From assembly GCA_016202525.1 (NCBI GenBank), contig JACQOM010000061.1:1-12026 (forward strand): DNA of 12,026 nucleotides, written 5' to 3'. Positions 6,136 through 12,026 of the stretch are shown here, in pieces (the stretch's first letter is position 1; each line of letters begins with the position of its first letter). This stretch comes from Chloroflexota bacterium (GTDB lineage Bacteria > Chloroflexota > Dehalococcoidia > Dehalococcoidales > UBA2162). A program made the position numbers and the translations under genes. Under the pieces are notes generated by a model, which worked only from the letters and a program-made list of their open reading frames with translations, had not been told where the DNA came from and searched no databases.

Positions 6136-6816
6136 GTGAGTATTGAACCTGGTAGATTCAGACAGGTAAGGGACAAGGAGCAGACCAGCAAGAATATAGA
6201 CAATACGGGTGATGGTCTTATCCCTGTCCACTGGTTGCATACCCACGCTTATTGTGAGTTTCAGCTCTACTTAGAGAAGGCTCTGGGCGTGGAGGCTAAA
6301 CCAACCATAGAGATGCTGGCGGGAGCCCAGCAACATGCCTTCCTGGATGCCGAACACGTTAAGAAAGCCGAGGTTGAGCTGACTATCGATGAGGCTGCGG
6401 CAAAGGCACAGTTGGAGGCGGTCACCTTGGTGTCGAGGGATGTTTCTGTCCGGGGAATGGCACTGTATGGGCGAATAGATGAAGTCGTGTTTGAGCCCAA
6501 CCGAATTGTCATAATTGACGATAAGCCGAGTGCCCAGCCTTATTTTACTAACAAAATCCAGGTCTGGGGTTATTGTCAGGCTTTCATGGAGACCTATCGC
6601 CCAAAGATTCCGCTGTTTGCGGCACTACGTCAGGAAGATAATGGAAACATGGTGTGGCTGGAACAGTACCTGGATGAGCACAGCATATTGGTGGCAAACG
6701 CCGTGGAGAGGATTCGGGGAATCATGACCGGCAAAGAAAGTCCTCAAGCAGCAGGCAACAGCCGCAAATGTCAGCCCTGTCGATTCAAAGAAACCTGTCC
6801 AGCTCATGTTACATAA
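6136..6816 (+). CDS. Cas4-like PD-(D/E)XK nuclease with predicted Fe-S cluster
   Basis: 226 residues with the pattern of the Cas4/RecB-like exonuclease group: a first cysteine (C40 in HAYCEFQLYLE), a histidine in GAQQHAF (H67), the metal-binding aspartate in GRIDEV (D115), the D-x-K of IIDDKPS (D128, K130) and a Q-x3-Y motif in QVWGYCQ (Q142, Y146). Three C-terminal cysteines follow in CQPCRFKETC (C212, C215, C221). Together the four cysteines fit a 4Fe-4S cluster. The predicted activity is metal-dependent ssDNA or dsDNA end resection. The GTG at 6136 is the first start after an in-frame stop (6127-6129); the SD is weak. It lies 70 bp behind the HTH gene on the same strand. There are no CRISPR repeats or other cas genes in the window, so it looks like a stand-alone element-borne nuclease. 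Confidence 0.85.
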   Translation: MSIEPGRFRQVRDKEQTSKNIDNTGDGLIPVHWLHTHAYCEFQLYLEKALGVEAKPTIEMLAGAQQHAFLDAEHVKKAEVELTIDEAAAKAQLEAVTLVSRDVSVRGMALYGRIDEVVFEPNRIVIIDDKPSAQPYFTNKIQVWGYCQAFMETYRPKIPLFAALRQEDNGNMVWLEQYLDEHSILVANAVERIRGIMTGKESPQAAGNSRKCQPCRFKETCPAHVT

Positions 6817-6925
6817 CATAAAGAAGATGTGGACCATCGACGGAGAGGGAAGGAGTTGGCGAAGTGATTTACGAATGTTAGACATCTCGCCCGGTGTTTT
6901 GTTTGAATCATGTGTAGGCTGTGTC

Positions 6926-7567
6926 CTAACCAGAATTTACGACCACTTCTGACCTTATCTGTTTCAGGAATTCTAATATCTGAACAGCCATCTTCAATTC
7001 CTTCTCATCATATTCGGCTTTATTACTATTGCTGCCGTCCTTTTCCCCAGCCCCGCCTGGGGAATCAACGCCTTCCGCTTCTTTCTGTTTCTTGTAATAA
7101 TCTTGGAGCGTAAATCCCCAATGCTTGAAGACATGGTACAAACAGGTATCTAAGAAATTCTCCCGGGGCATATCTTCACGCCGACCTAACTCGCGAATGG
7201 CTATCATTCTACGATTCAGCATTATAGGCGTGAGAGCGCAGGTAAGAGGAACAGTGACTAATTTAAGGACTGTAGTAATATCCGCCGGTTGTGGTACTGC
7301 CTTCTTCTCTTTTCCCTCTACAATAGGACTGTGACCATTACCACTGCTACCGCTACCCCCACTACCCCCGCTACCACCAGCACCATTACCGGCATCTCCA
7401 GTCTCAATTATTACGGATTTCTTCTTGGTAACTGTCAATAGTAGCGGGGGTACCGACCCGCTACCAAATAGTAACCCCGTTACTATCGTTTTGGTAACCC
7501 CGCTACCAGTATGTATTATAACGGAGCAAATGGACCGTCCGATAACCTTTACTGGATGTCGAGCCAC
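6926..7567 (-). CDS. Gly/Ser-rich protein of unknown function (start uncertain)
   Basis: The frame runs from GTG 7567 to TAG 6926-6928 (213 codons). The C-terminal half (about 90-213) looks like real protein: a moderately hydrophobic stretch VLKLVTVPLTCALTPIML, then RRMIAIRELGRRED, NFLDTCLYHVFKHWGF, QDYYKKQKEAEG and a charged helix near the end. Before it is a low-complexity linker (GAGGSGGSGGSGSSGNG). The first 45 codons overlap quasi-palindromic DNA and a plus-strand promoter candidate, and GTG 7567 has no SD, so the true start may be internal, for example TTG at about 7433 or an ATG within the C-terminal half. It converges with the Cas4-like gene and diverges from the small gene at 7600. 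No family recognised. Confidence 0.5.
   Translation of the reverse strand: MARHPVKVIGRSICSVIIHTGSGVTKTIVTGLLFGSGSVPPLLLTVTKKKSVIIETGDAGNGAGGSGGSGGSGSSGNGHSPIVEGKEKKAVPQPADITTVLKLVTVPLTCALTPIMLNRRMIAIRELGRREDMPRENFLDTCLYHVFKHWGFTLQDYYKKQKEAEGVDSPGGAGEKDGSNSNKAEYDEKELKMAVQILEFLKQIRSEVVVNSG
7440..7507. repeat. Cluster of three 15-bp quasi-palindromes
   Basis: Three sites of the form (A/G)GTAnC4-5Gn-TAC(C/T), read on either strand: AGTAGCGGGGGTACC (7440-7454), AGTAACCCCGTTACT (7470-7484) and GGTAACCCCGCTACC (7493-7507). Each has inverted four- to seven-base arms around a G/C-run centre; the middle one has 7-bp arms, AGTAACn…GTTACT. A related 17-bp form overlaps the first site (7449-7465). Centres are about 30 and 23 bp apart. 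The last site sits between the -35 and -10 of a candidate promoter. They look like operators. Confidence 0.5.
7491..7519 (+). promoter_or_regulatory. Candidate promoter for small gene at 7600
   Basis: TTGGTA (7491-7496), a 17-bp spacer and TATTAT (7514-7519). The start would be near 7526, leaving a leader of about 75 nt that contains the strong SD at 7587-7593. Its spacer contains the third quasi-palindrome (7493-7507), an arrangement in which a bound regulator could directly alter promoter use. Confidence 0.4.
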
Positions 7568-7599
7568 TCAGACTTACGATATCAGCAAGGAGGACAAAG

Positions 7600-7803
7600 A
7601 TGAATAGAGGGCAGACATTGGAAATACTTGTTAAGGGAATCTTTACGCTCATCGACTTAGCACCGACGCCCAAGCCTCCCAAAATTGATTACATGCAGGT
7701 AGATGACTTTATGCCCAATCAATCAAGCATGACGATATTCGTGGACCAGACATTGAGTGAGGACCAGAGAAGCCAGAAAGCGTCGCCTTGCCGCAGACAG
7801 TAA
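7600..7803 (+). CDS. Small protein, 67 residues, unknown function
   Basis: The ATG at 7600 is preceded by a full AAGGAGG (7587-7593) six bases upstream, the best SD in the window, and the frame ends at TAA 7801-7803. The product starts MNRGQTLEILVKGIFTLIDL, then a Pro-rich patch (APTPKPPK), an acidic/Met segment (YMQVDDFMPNQ) and a basic C-terminus with one Cys. The N-terminal 20 residues form a hydrophobic amphipathic helix that could associate with a partner or membrane, though no clear transmembrane span is present. I do not recognise the family. The strong SD and a plausible promoter upstream argue that it is expressed. Confidence 0.65.
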   Translation: MNRGQTLEILVKGIFTLIDLAPTPKPPKIDYMQVDDFMPNQSSMTIFVDQTLSEDQRSQKASPCRRQ

Positions 7804-8009
7804 AAATGCCCATTAGTATCGCTCCATCTGAAAGGAAAGCGGTGCCCAACGAACTGTATCGCCTGTTCTCGTATTTACTTGGCTACTATAGCCGGAGGCC
7901 CGGGCGAGAGTCTTCGTTTTGCCGGGTAGGGTGGGGTATATCTATGCTCTCAACCTGACCGCTCCGAGGTTGAGGTTCTAGCGGCTTTAATCCCCACTGG
8001 GCATACTTA
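7804..8009. other. Inter-gene stretch with structured segments and a weak 50-codon ORF
   Basis: An ATG at 7806, three bases behind the preceding stop, opens a 50-codon frame (MPISIAPSERKAVPNELYRL and on, ending TGA 7956-7958) without an SD; it could be a coupled gene or chance. The second half is rich in pairing segments: CCCGG/CCGGG (7899-7903 with 7922-7926) and a perfect 8-bp hairpin CTCAACCT/AGGTTGAG (7949-7974). The loop of that hairpin contains CCGCT (7959-7963), complementary to AGCGG (7980-7984). There is no T-run terminator. A small RNA, a structured 3' end for the small gene, or a site behind the convergent xre gene are all possible. Confidence 0.35.
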
Positions 8010-8270
8010 CTACTTCTTTGTTTTAACGGAGCCGATTATTTCATTAGGGTTAGCCTTCAAGGCTTCTATAATCTTGATGAGATTGAGTATCGAGATATTC
8101 CGTTTCCCAGTCTCAATCTCTGTATAATAAGAGCGACTAAAACCAGCCATATCGGCGAACTCTTCTTGAGAGTGTCCCAGGCGTTTTCGCGCGGCCCTTA
8201 TGTTGTCGCCAATCTTCAGCAGCTTTTGGTTATCCTTGGTGGTCCTGTGCTTCTCGTTCTGTCTTGACAT
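8010..8270 (-). CDS. Xre-family HTH transcriptional regulator
   Basis: 86 residues. The Cro/C1-type HTH spans about 18-80: IGDNIRAARKRLGHSQEEFA, then the recognition helix region FSRSYYTEIETGKRNIS, then ILNLIKIIEALKANPNEII. Size and form resemble phage repressors and the controller (C) proteins of restriction-modification systems; the restriction genes at 9076-12026 make the second reading attractive. The ATG at 8270 has only a weak SD. It is divergent to the unknown gene at 8426, and the space between them holds a perfect 8-bp inverted repeat overlapping the -10 of the plus-strand promoter, a likely binding site for this protein. Its own start codon overlaps the -35 of that promoter. Confidence 0.92.
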   Translation of the reverse strand: MSRQNEKHRTTKDNQKLLKIGDNIRAARKRLGHSQEEFADMAGFSRSYYTEIETGKRNISILNLIKIIEALKANPNEIIGSVKTKK

Positions 8271-8293
8271 ATTGTAATCGATTATGCTACTAT
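8264..8293 (+). promoter_or_regulatory. Consensus-like promoter for the gene at 8426
   Basis: A perfect -35 TTGACA (8264-8269), 18-bp spacer and TACTAT (8288-8293). The spacer contains the perfect 10-bp palindrome TAATCGATTA (8275-8284). Transcription would begin near 8300, giving a long leader before 8426. The -35 overlaps the xre start codon on the other strand. Confidence 0.6.
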
Positions 8294-8326
8294 GTCACTC
8301 CAACCACCACCCGATTTAAGTGACAT
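8292..8326. promoter_or_regulatory. Inverted repeat ATGTCACT/AGTGACAT, candidate Xre operator
   Basis: Perfect 8-bp arms at 8292-8299 and 8319-8326, 27 bp centre to centre. The first arm overlaps the end of the -10 element and the second lies just past the expected transcription start. Binding at both would repress the plus-strand gene; a dimer-dimer repression loop or two half-sites on nearly one face of the helix is plausible. Confidence 0.5.
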
Positions 8327-8372
8327 TTTAGTTAGCGAGAAAGAGGGAGAAAGGTCCTGCAGGATTTGCAAC

Positions 8373-8429
8373 ATGGCTCTGAGCAAGACGACATCAGCTA
8401 AGACTAAGTTTGACGGGAAGCTATTGTGA
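8373..8429 (+). CDS. Possible 18-residue leader peptide coupled to the next gene
   Basis: The ATG at 8373 follows AGGA by eight bases and opens MALSKTTSAKTKFDGKLL. Its TGA (8427-8429) overlaps the GTG start of the following gene (GTGA). The arrangement suggests translational coupling in the long leader of the 8264 promoter. The short length means chance cannot be excluded. Confidence 0.35.
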   Translation: MALSKTTSAKTKFDGKLL

Positions 8430-8938
8430 ATAGTTCATCCAATCCGCGATTCGGGATGCATGTCGATGGTGCGCGCTGGGTGGTGCTCGACGACTACTCA
8501 ACACCTGATACCTGGTATCGTATATGTTACGAGCTAGAGTTTATAGTAGTCGTCGGTTTTGGGCACATCGCGGACCAGACTGGAAGAGTTGAGTTTGTGG
8601 ACCTACTGTTGAAGGTACCCGAACATTGTTTCGGATTGGGCGACGGACACGTCAAGATAAACCCGCCAAGTGGCGAATTCATACTCGGCATCCTTGAGAA
8701 GGACTACGGCCTGAAACCACATGCAATCAAGATACTGCCGCCATATGACGACTACAGTGCATTCCAAATCAATGTCTTGTGGGACAAGGGACGTCTCGAC
8801 CTTCGCATACTGACGCGGCTCCAATCGGAAGTCAATAGTGTGTCAAAATTGAAATGCGCAAATGTGGAGCTCGTGTCACTCTGCATCATACCGAGGTCCA
8901 GGGAGACAATGGTCTCTAAGCTGATTAAGAGTCTGTAA
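8426..8938 (+). CDS. Protein of unknown function, 170 residues
   Basis: Starts at GTG 8426, overlapping the stop of an 18-codon frame; an in-frame ATG at 8456 is an alternative. The sequence alternates hydrophobic strands with acidic loops (ARWVVLDDYSTPDTW, CYELEFIVVVGFGHIADQTG, RVEFVDLLLKVPEHCFGLGD, PPYDDYSAFQINVLWDKGRLDLRIL) and ends in a basic helix. It looks like a soluble alpha/beta or beta-rich domain; I see no nuclease, NTPase or membrane motifs and do not recognise the family. It lies between the divergent xre gene and the end of the restriction-modification operon, which runs the other way. Placement under a likely Xre-controlled promoter makes it the prime target of that regulator. 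Effector, anti-restriction or immunity roles would all be guesses. Confidence 0.7.
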   Translation: MNSSSNPRFGMHVDGARWVVLDDYSTPDTWYRICYELEFIVVVGFGHIADQTGRVEFVDLLLKVPEHCFGLGDGHVKINPPSGEFILGILEKDYGLKPHAIKILPPYDDYSAFQINVLWDKGRLDLRILTRLQSEVNSVSKLKCANVELVSLCIIPRSRETMVSKLIKSL

Positions 8939-9075
8939 GTAACCTTATCTCCTGTTGTTGTTGAATCCACTTTGTTGTTTCGTGTCTATTCCTATTTTGA
9001 GGCTGAAGAGCCCGTCTTTACCATTCAGATTGAAAACAATTATTGCCAAGTTATTGACGTATCGTCGTGACCGTA
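8939..9075. other. Convergent intergenic gap
   Basis: 137 bp between the 3' ends of the unknown gene and the endonuclease-like gene. It contains only a weak GGCT/AGCC hairpin (9001-9012) and no run of T suitable for an intrinsic terminator on either strand. I see nothing else in it. Confidence 0.4.
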
Positions 9076-9618
9076 TTACCCTAAGTTCGGGGTTATTTCC
9101 TTAATATTACCAGACTCGCCAACCAGCGCTAAGCCGAGACCTAATTTCTTAACGAGTCTATTTTGAGCTGCACGAGTCATTCTTTCCCTGAATCGTGCAG
9201 TGTCCGGTACAACGAGCACAAGATTCGCGGGAGATTTCCCATTGTCATCGGCGGTGAGTATGAGCTGTCCGAGAGCCGTACGGAATGTGGTGAGGTCGAG
9301 GCCCGACTTCACTCCACTAGGCGTAGGCTCTCCTTTGCATTCGGCGACCAGCACTTTCCCGTCCGGAAAGTGAGCTTCGATGTCAATACCGGGCAGACTT
9401 AGTACGGTAACATTGACTCCCTCTTTTGAAAATCGGCCTGTCCAATCTACCCTTGACTGCATTAACGCCAGGCGACGATAAGCTCTTCATTGAAGTGTCT
9501 CCGCGACTATTTCGTGTTCAGGTTCAGCACCATCGACCGAAACACGAATGTCTTTGGCCCCTTTAGCCACTAACCACAAGACGTAGGATATCTTTACGAA
9601 TGGTTCAGTAATTTTCAC
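9076..9618 (-). pseudogene. PD-(D/E)XK restriction-endonuclease-like gene interrupted by in-frame TGA
   Basis: The GTG at 9618 overlaps the TGA of the upstream methyltransferase gene (GTGA) and has GAGGTAAGG just before it. The frame encodes 43 residues (MKITEPFVKISYVLWLVAKG…EIVAETLQ), meets TGA at 9489-9487, and continues without any other stop: eight codons (RAYRRLAL), then ATG 9462 and 127 more residues to TAA 9078-9076. The downstream part has the nuclease core GIDIEAHFPDGKVLVAECKG (D27, E41 and K43 counted from ATG 9462) followed by a helix with GQLI. The pieces read as one protein of about 180 residues. Either the gene is inactivated, the TGA is a sequence error or recoding event, or the 128-residue part is made alone from ATG 9462, which has no SD. 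It is probably the restriction partner of the adjacent methyltransferase. Confidence 0.75.
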
Positions 9619-12026
9619 GACCTTACCTCATACACCTTGAGCACTTCGTCCCCGTAGTGGTTGATGACCTTGATGGCTATCTTGCCTGTCTTGGGCGGGT
9701 CGAAGGGGCGGCTGACAGTGGCATAGAGCGAGTCCCAGGCGGATTCATCGATTTCCGCGCGGAGTGTTCTCTTAAGACGCTCAAATTTGTCGTCGCTATC
9801 TGTAAAGTAGGCATGGCGAACGAAGAAACTCTCGCCGTTGTAGTCTGTGTCGATAAACCAGCAGGCAATATCGCTGACTGGATTGCTGCTGAGCTGGCCG
9901 GTAGTCGGATTGTAAATATCCAATCCTTTGATTTCAACGGTGAGCTTACCGTCTTTCTGCTTTTTTAGGTCAATATCAGGCTCGCCAAAAACCATAAACA
10001 GATTCCCGGCGCCGGTGGTTTTCAGTAGTTCATCACCCATAGACAAGTCCGGGTTCATCCTTGTAATCAACACCGTCAGCTTGCCGTAGCGTTTGGCTTC
10101 CTCAGACACATGAGGGTCGAAGGAAAAGCCGCAGACGACGAGGATGTCGAAACCAACGCCCTGAACGGCTTCTTTGGCTGCTTCCTTGACCATATCCGGG
10201 CCGACCGTGCCGTATTGTGGGCCGATGCTGACTGCAACGCGGCGGTTTTTACCTTGCGCGTCGGTGTAATCTCCTTCCGCCTGGAGATATTCTCCTGCGA
10301 AGGGTTCCAGGCGGTCAAAGTTTAGCTTCTCTCCCTTGACCGTGTTCTGGACGCCGGCTTTCTTGAGATTATCCAGAATCATGGACTCAAATTCGCCTTC
10401 CCCATTCTCTTTCCGAGCCGTTCTTTCTGCTTCCGGTTTTTCTTCATCGAGCGAGACAAAGCGGTGCGGGGAGAGACTTTCCACAGTAAATGGACCGGTG
10501 ACTCGAACACGCTTGTTATCTTCATAAGGCTGGTCATACAGAGTTTCTGTCTCCGCGTAGCGGGCGATGGCCTGGTCAATCTCCTTGCGGCTCATACCCT
10601 CTTTAATATCCGGGTTATTGGCGATTGACTTCAGGGTGACGTGAGGCACTCGCTTGTAAACAAAGCCTTTCCTGATATCGCCGGAAGTGGCGTAGGAGGG
10701 CGGCGTCCGCCCGGTTATTTCAGTCTCTTTCTTGACACCTTCCAGCGAATCCGCCAGCAAGTAATACGGCAGCTTGGCAGACATCAAACGGGTGCGCGCT
10801 AATGCCAGAGCTACCCGGCTAGTATCAATGGTTATCCAGCGCCTGCCCCACTCCTCAGCCACAAAAGCTGTGGTGCCGCTGCCGCAGGTCGGGTCAACCA
10901 CTAGGTCACCAGGGTCAGTTGTCATCAAAAGACATCGCTCAATGATTCGTGTTGGTGTTTGAACAACATAAATGTTCCCAGCAACGCCAGCAACATCGCC
11001 CCAAAAATTGGTAATCTCCGTTACTGGGAAATCCTTTGCATATCTTTTGTATCTGAGATTGTTCCCAACTAGCTCTATTCTGCCTGCGATGGCAGCGTGC
11101 TTCAGACCCTCAACGGTCGTGGACCAATGATAGCCTGCTCTCGGGAAGTATTCGTGACCGTTGAACTTGAATCCTTGTTTGGTTTTGGTCTCTCCGGCAG
11201 ACTGTAAATCACCTAAAGAAAAGGAGTCTCCAGAGTCATCTTCTTGAGAATAAACATCAGTATTCTTGTCCCAGAATAGCCTTCGGAACTTAACGCCATC
11301 TTTTTGTTTAGCGTACCAAAGTAGGTAATCACATACGTTTGCGATTTGGTTCGAGGGCGTGGTTCCTGATTTTTTAAGCATCGTCAGACTGATAAAGTTA
11401 TCACTTCCAAATACCTCATCCAATAGGCACCGTACCAGATGCACATTTTCGTCGCCAATTTGGACAAAGACACTGCCGGTTTCAGTAAGTAAATCTCTGG
11501 CAACCACTAACCTATCCCGCAAATAGGCAAGGTAGGAGTGAATACCCAGTTTCCAGGTATCCCGAAAGGCTTTAACCTGTTCAGGTTGGCGGGTGGCATC
11601 GTCTTTATTGCCGTCTCTAATATCCCGCTTACGTGTGCTGACCTGCCAGTTGGAGCCGAAGTTGATGCCGTAGGGCGGGTCGATGTAAATCATCTGCACC
11701 TTGCCCTTCAGTCTCTCCTTTTCGGCAAGAGAGGTCATCACCAATAGGGAATCACCAAGAATCATCCGGTTAGACCAGTTCTGGTCATGCTGGTAAAACT
11801 CAACCATCTGGTCGAAGTTAATGCCGTTGAAATCGGCAAAGAAGTTGAACTGGCCGGGTTTCTCTTTGTTCGATTGGGCACGCAAGTCCTCGATGAGGTA
11901 CTTGGGGTGAATCTTCTCCTGAATGTAGATAGGCACAGCGGGCACGGCCAGGTCTTTAGAATCCTGCTCGTCCTTGCCCTTCCAGACTAACTGCGGGTCG
12001 AGAGACGGGTCGCGGGGGTAAAGAAT
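9615..12026 (-). CDS. DNA methyltransferase, type III Mod-like (5' end beyond window)
   Basis: The frame is open to the right edge: 803 residues are visible and it ends at TGA 9617-9615. Internal GTG 11945 is not the start, because the 27 codons before it (DPSLDPQLVWKGKDEQD…) are clearly protein. Numbering from that GTG, the catalytic motif DPPY is at 89-92 and the AdoMet-binding motif DPTCGSG at 351-357, the order of beta-class N6-adenine/N4-cytosine methyltransferases. Between them lies a long, probably target-recognition, region. After the catalytic part comes a C-terminal region of about 370 residues with a conserved look (SIGPQYGTVG, GFDILVVCGFSFDP, WFIDTDYNGESFF). This extended form resembles Mod subunits paired with a helicase-nuclease (Res). 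Here the next gene is a small PD-(D/E)XK protein, coupled by a GTGA overlap; any Res gene would have to lie to the right. Confidence 0.93.
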   Translation of the reverse strand: MLYPRDPSLDPQLVWKGKDEQDSKDLAVPAVPIYIQEKIHPKYLIEDLRAQSNKEKPGQFNFFADFNGINFDQMVEFYQHDQNWSNRMILGDSLLVMTSLAEKERLKGKVQMIYIDPPYGINFGSNWQVSTRKRDIRDGNKDDATRQPEQVKAFRDTWKLGIHSYLAYLRDRLVVARDLLTETGSVFVQIGDENVHLVRCLLDEVFGSDNFISLTMLKKSGTTPSNQIANVCDYLLWYAKQKDGVKFRRLFWDKNTDVYSQEDDSGDSFSLGDLQSAGETKTKQGFKFNGHEYFPRAGYHWSTTVEGLKHAAIAGRIELVGNNLRYKRYAKDFPVTEITNFWGDVAGVAGNIYVVQTPTRIIERCLLMTTDPGDLVVDPTCGSGTTAFVAEEWGRRWITIDTSRVALALARTRLMSAKLPYYLLADSLEGVKKETEITGRTPPSYATSGDIRKGFVYKRVPHVTLKSIANNPDIKEGMSRKEIDQAIARYAETETLYDQPYEDNKRVRVTGPFTVESLSPHRFVSLDEEKPEAERTARKENGEGEFESMILDNLKKAGVQNTVKGEKLNFDRLEPFAGEYLQAEGDYTDAQGKNRRVAVSIGPQYGTVGPDMVKEAAKEAVQGVGFDILVVCGFSFDPHVSEEAKRYGKLTVLITRMNPDLSMGDELLKTTGAGNLFMVFGEPDIDLKKQKDGKLTVEIKGLDIYNPTTGQLSSNPVSDIACWFIDTDYNGESFFVRHAYFTDSDDKFERLKRTLRAEIDESAWDSLYATVSRPFDPPKTGKIAIKVINHYGDEVLKVYEVRS

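Noticed and set aside
6087..6146. 19-codon frame MARHIMSRSEALEMRNREY overlapping the start of the Cas4-like gene
   Set aside because: The SD (GGGAAGG) is distant, the frame overlaps a better gene out of frame, and nothing supports expression.
6136..6816. Reading the Cas4-like gene as evidence of a CRISPR-Cas locus
   Set aside because: I saw no regularly spaced repeats and no other cas-like proteins anywhere in the window.
9001..9012. GGCT/AGCC hairpin between the convergent genes at 8938 and 9076 as a terminator
   Set aside because: A 4-bp stem without a following T-run is too weak.

Overview
The window looks like bacterial chromosome from a Chloroflexota / Dehalococcoidia-type organism. 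That assignment is an inference from the housekeeping gene set, the DnaN C-terminus (…MPMFVQW) and the general protein style; no rRNA is present to confirm it. Two parts can be told apart: a short chromosomal housekeeping block (1-2215) and a gene-dense accessory block (about 2190-12026) that reads as an integrated mobile element carrying DNA-processing and restriction-modification functions.

Housekeeping block, all plus strand: the 3' end of a GYD-domain protein gene, a RdgB/HAM1-type (d)ITP/XTP pyrophosphatase gene, a two-hairpin REP-like palindrome in the intergenic space, and dnaN (DNA polymerase III sliding clamp) with its own likely promoter and Shine-Dalgarno (SD) sequence.

Integration module (2190-5009), minus strand: a large serine recombinase whose last codons lie antisense inside the 3' end of dnaN, so that end is the likely attachment site. 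Upstream of it in the same orientation lie an HNH endonuclease, a 47-residue coupled small protein and a 57-residue AbrB-like regulator. A compact divergent control region (5003-5099), with a near-consensus promoter and a 13-bp direct repeat, separates this operon from a plus-strand gene for a protein with an excisionase/MerR-like HTH. That gene is followed by a Cas4-like PD-(D/E)XK nuclease with four Fe-S-type cysteines and no CRISPR nearby.

Middle region (6817-8938): a minus-strand Gly/Ser-rich protein of unknown function, a cluster of 15-bp quasi-palindromes overlapping a candidate promoter, a 67-residue small protein with an excellent SD, a structured non-coding or small-ORF stretch, a Xre-type regulator, and a 170-residue unknown protein driven by a divergent promoter. 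An inverted repeat beside that promoter is a good candidate operator for the Xre protein.

Right end (9076-12026), minus strand: a beta-class adenine/cytosine-N4 DNA methyltransferase of the type III Mod-like kind runs off the right edge. Its stop overlaps the start (GTGA) of a PD-(D/E)XK endonuclease-like gene. That second gene carries an in-frame TGA after 43 codons and then continues in the same frame, so the restriction partner looks broken, recoded or miscalled. This interrupted partner, the dnaN-targeted integrase and the three operator-like repeat arrays are the most noteworthy things here.
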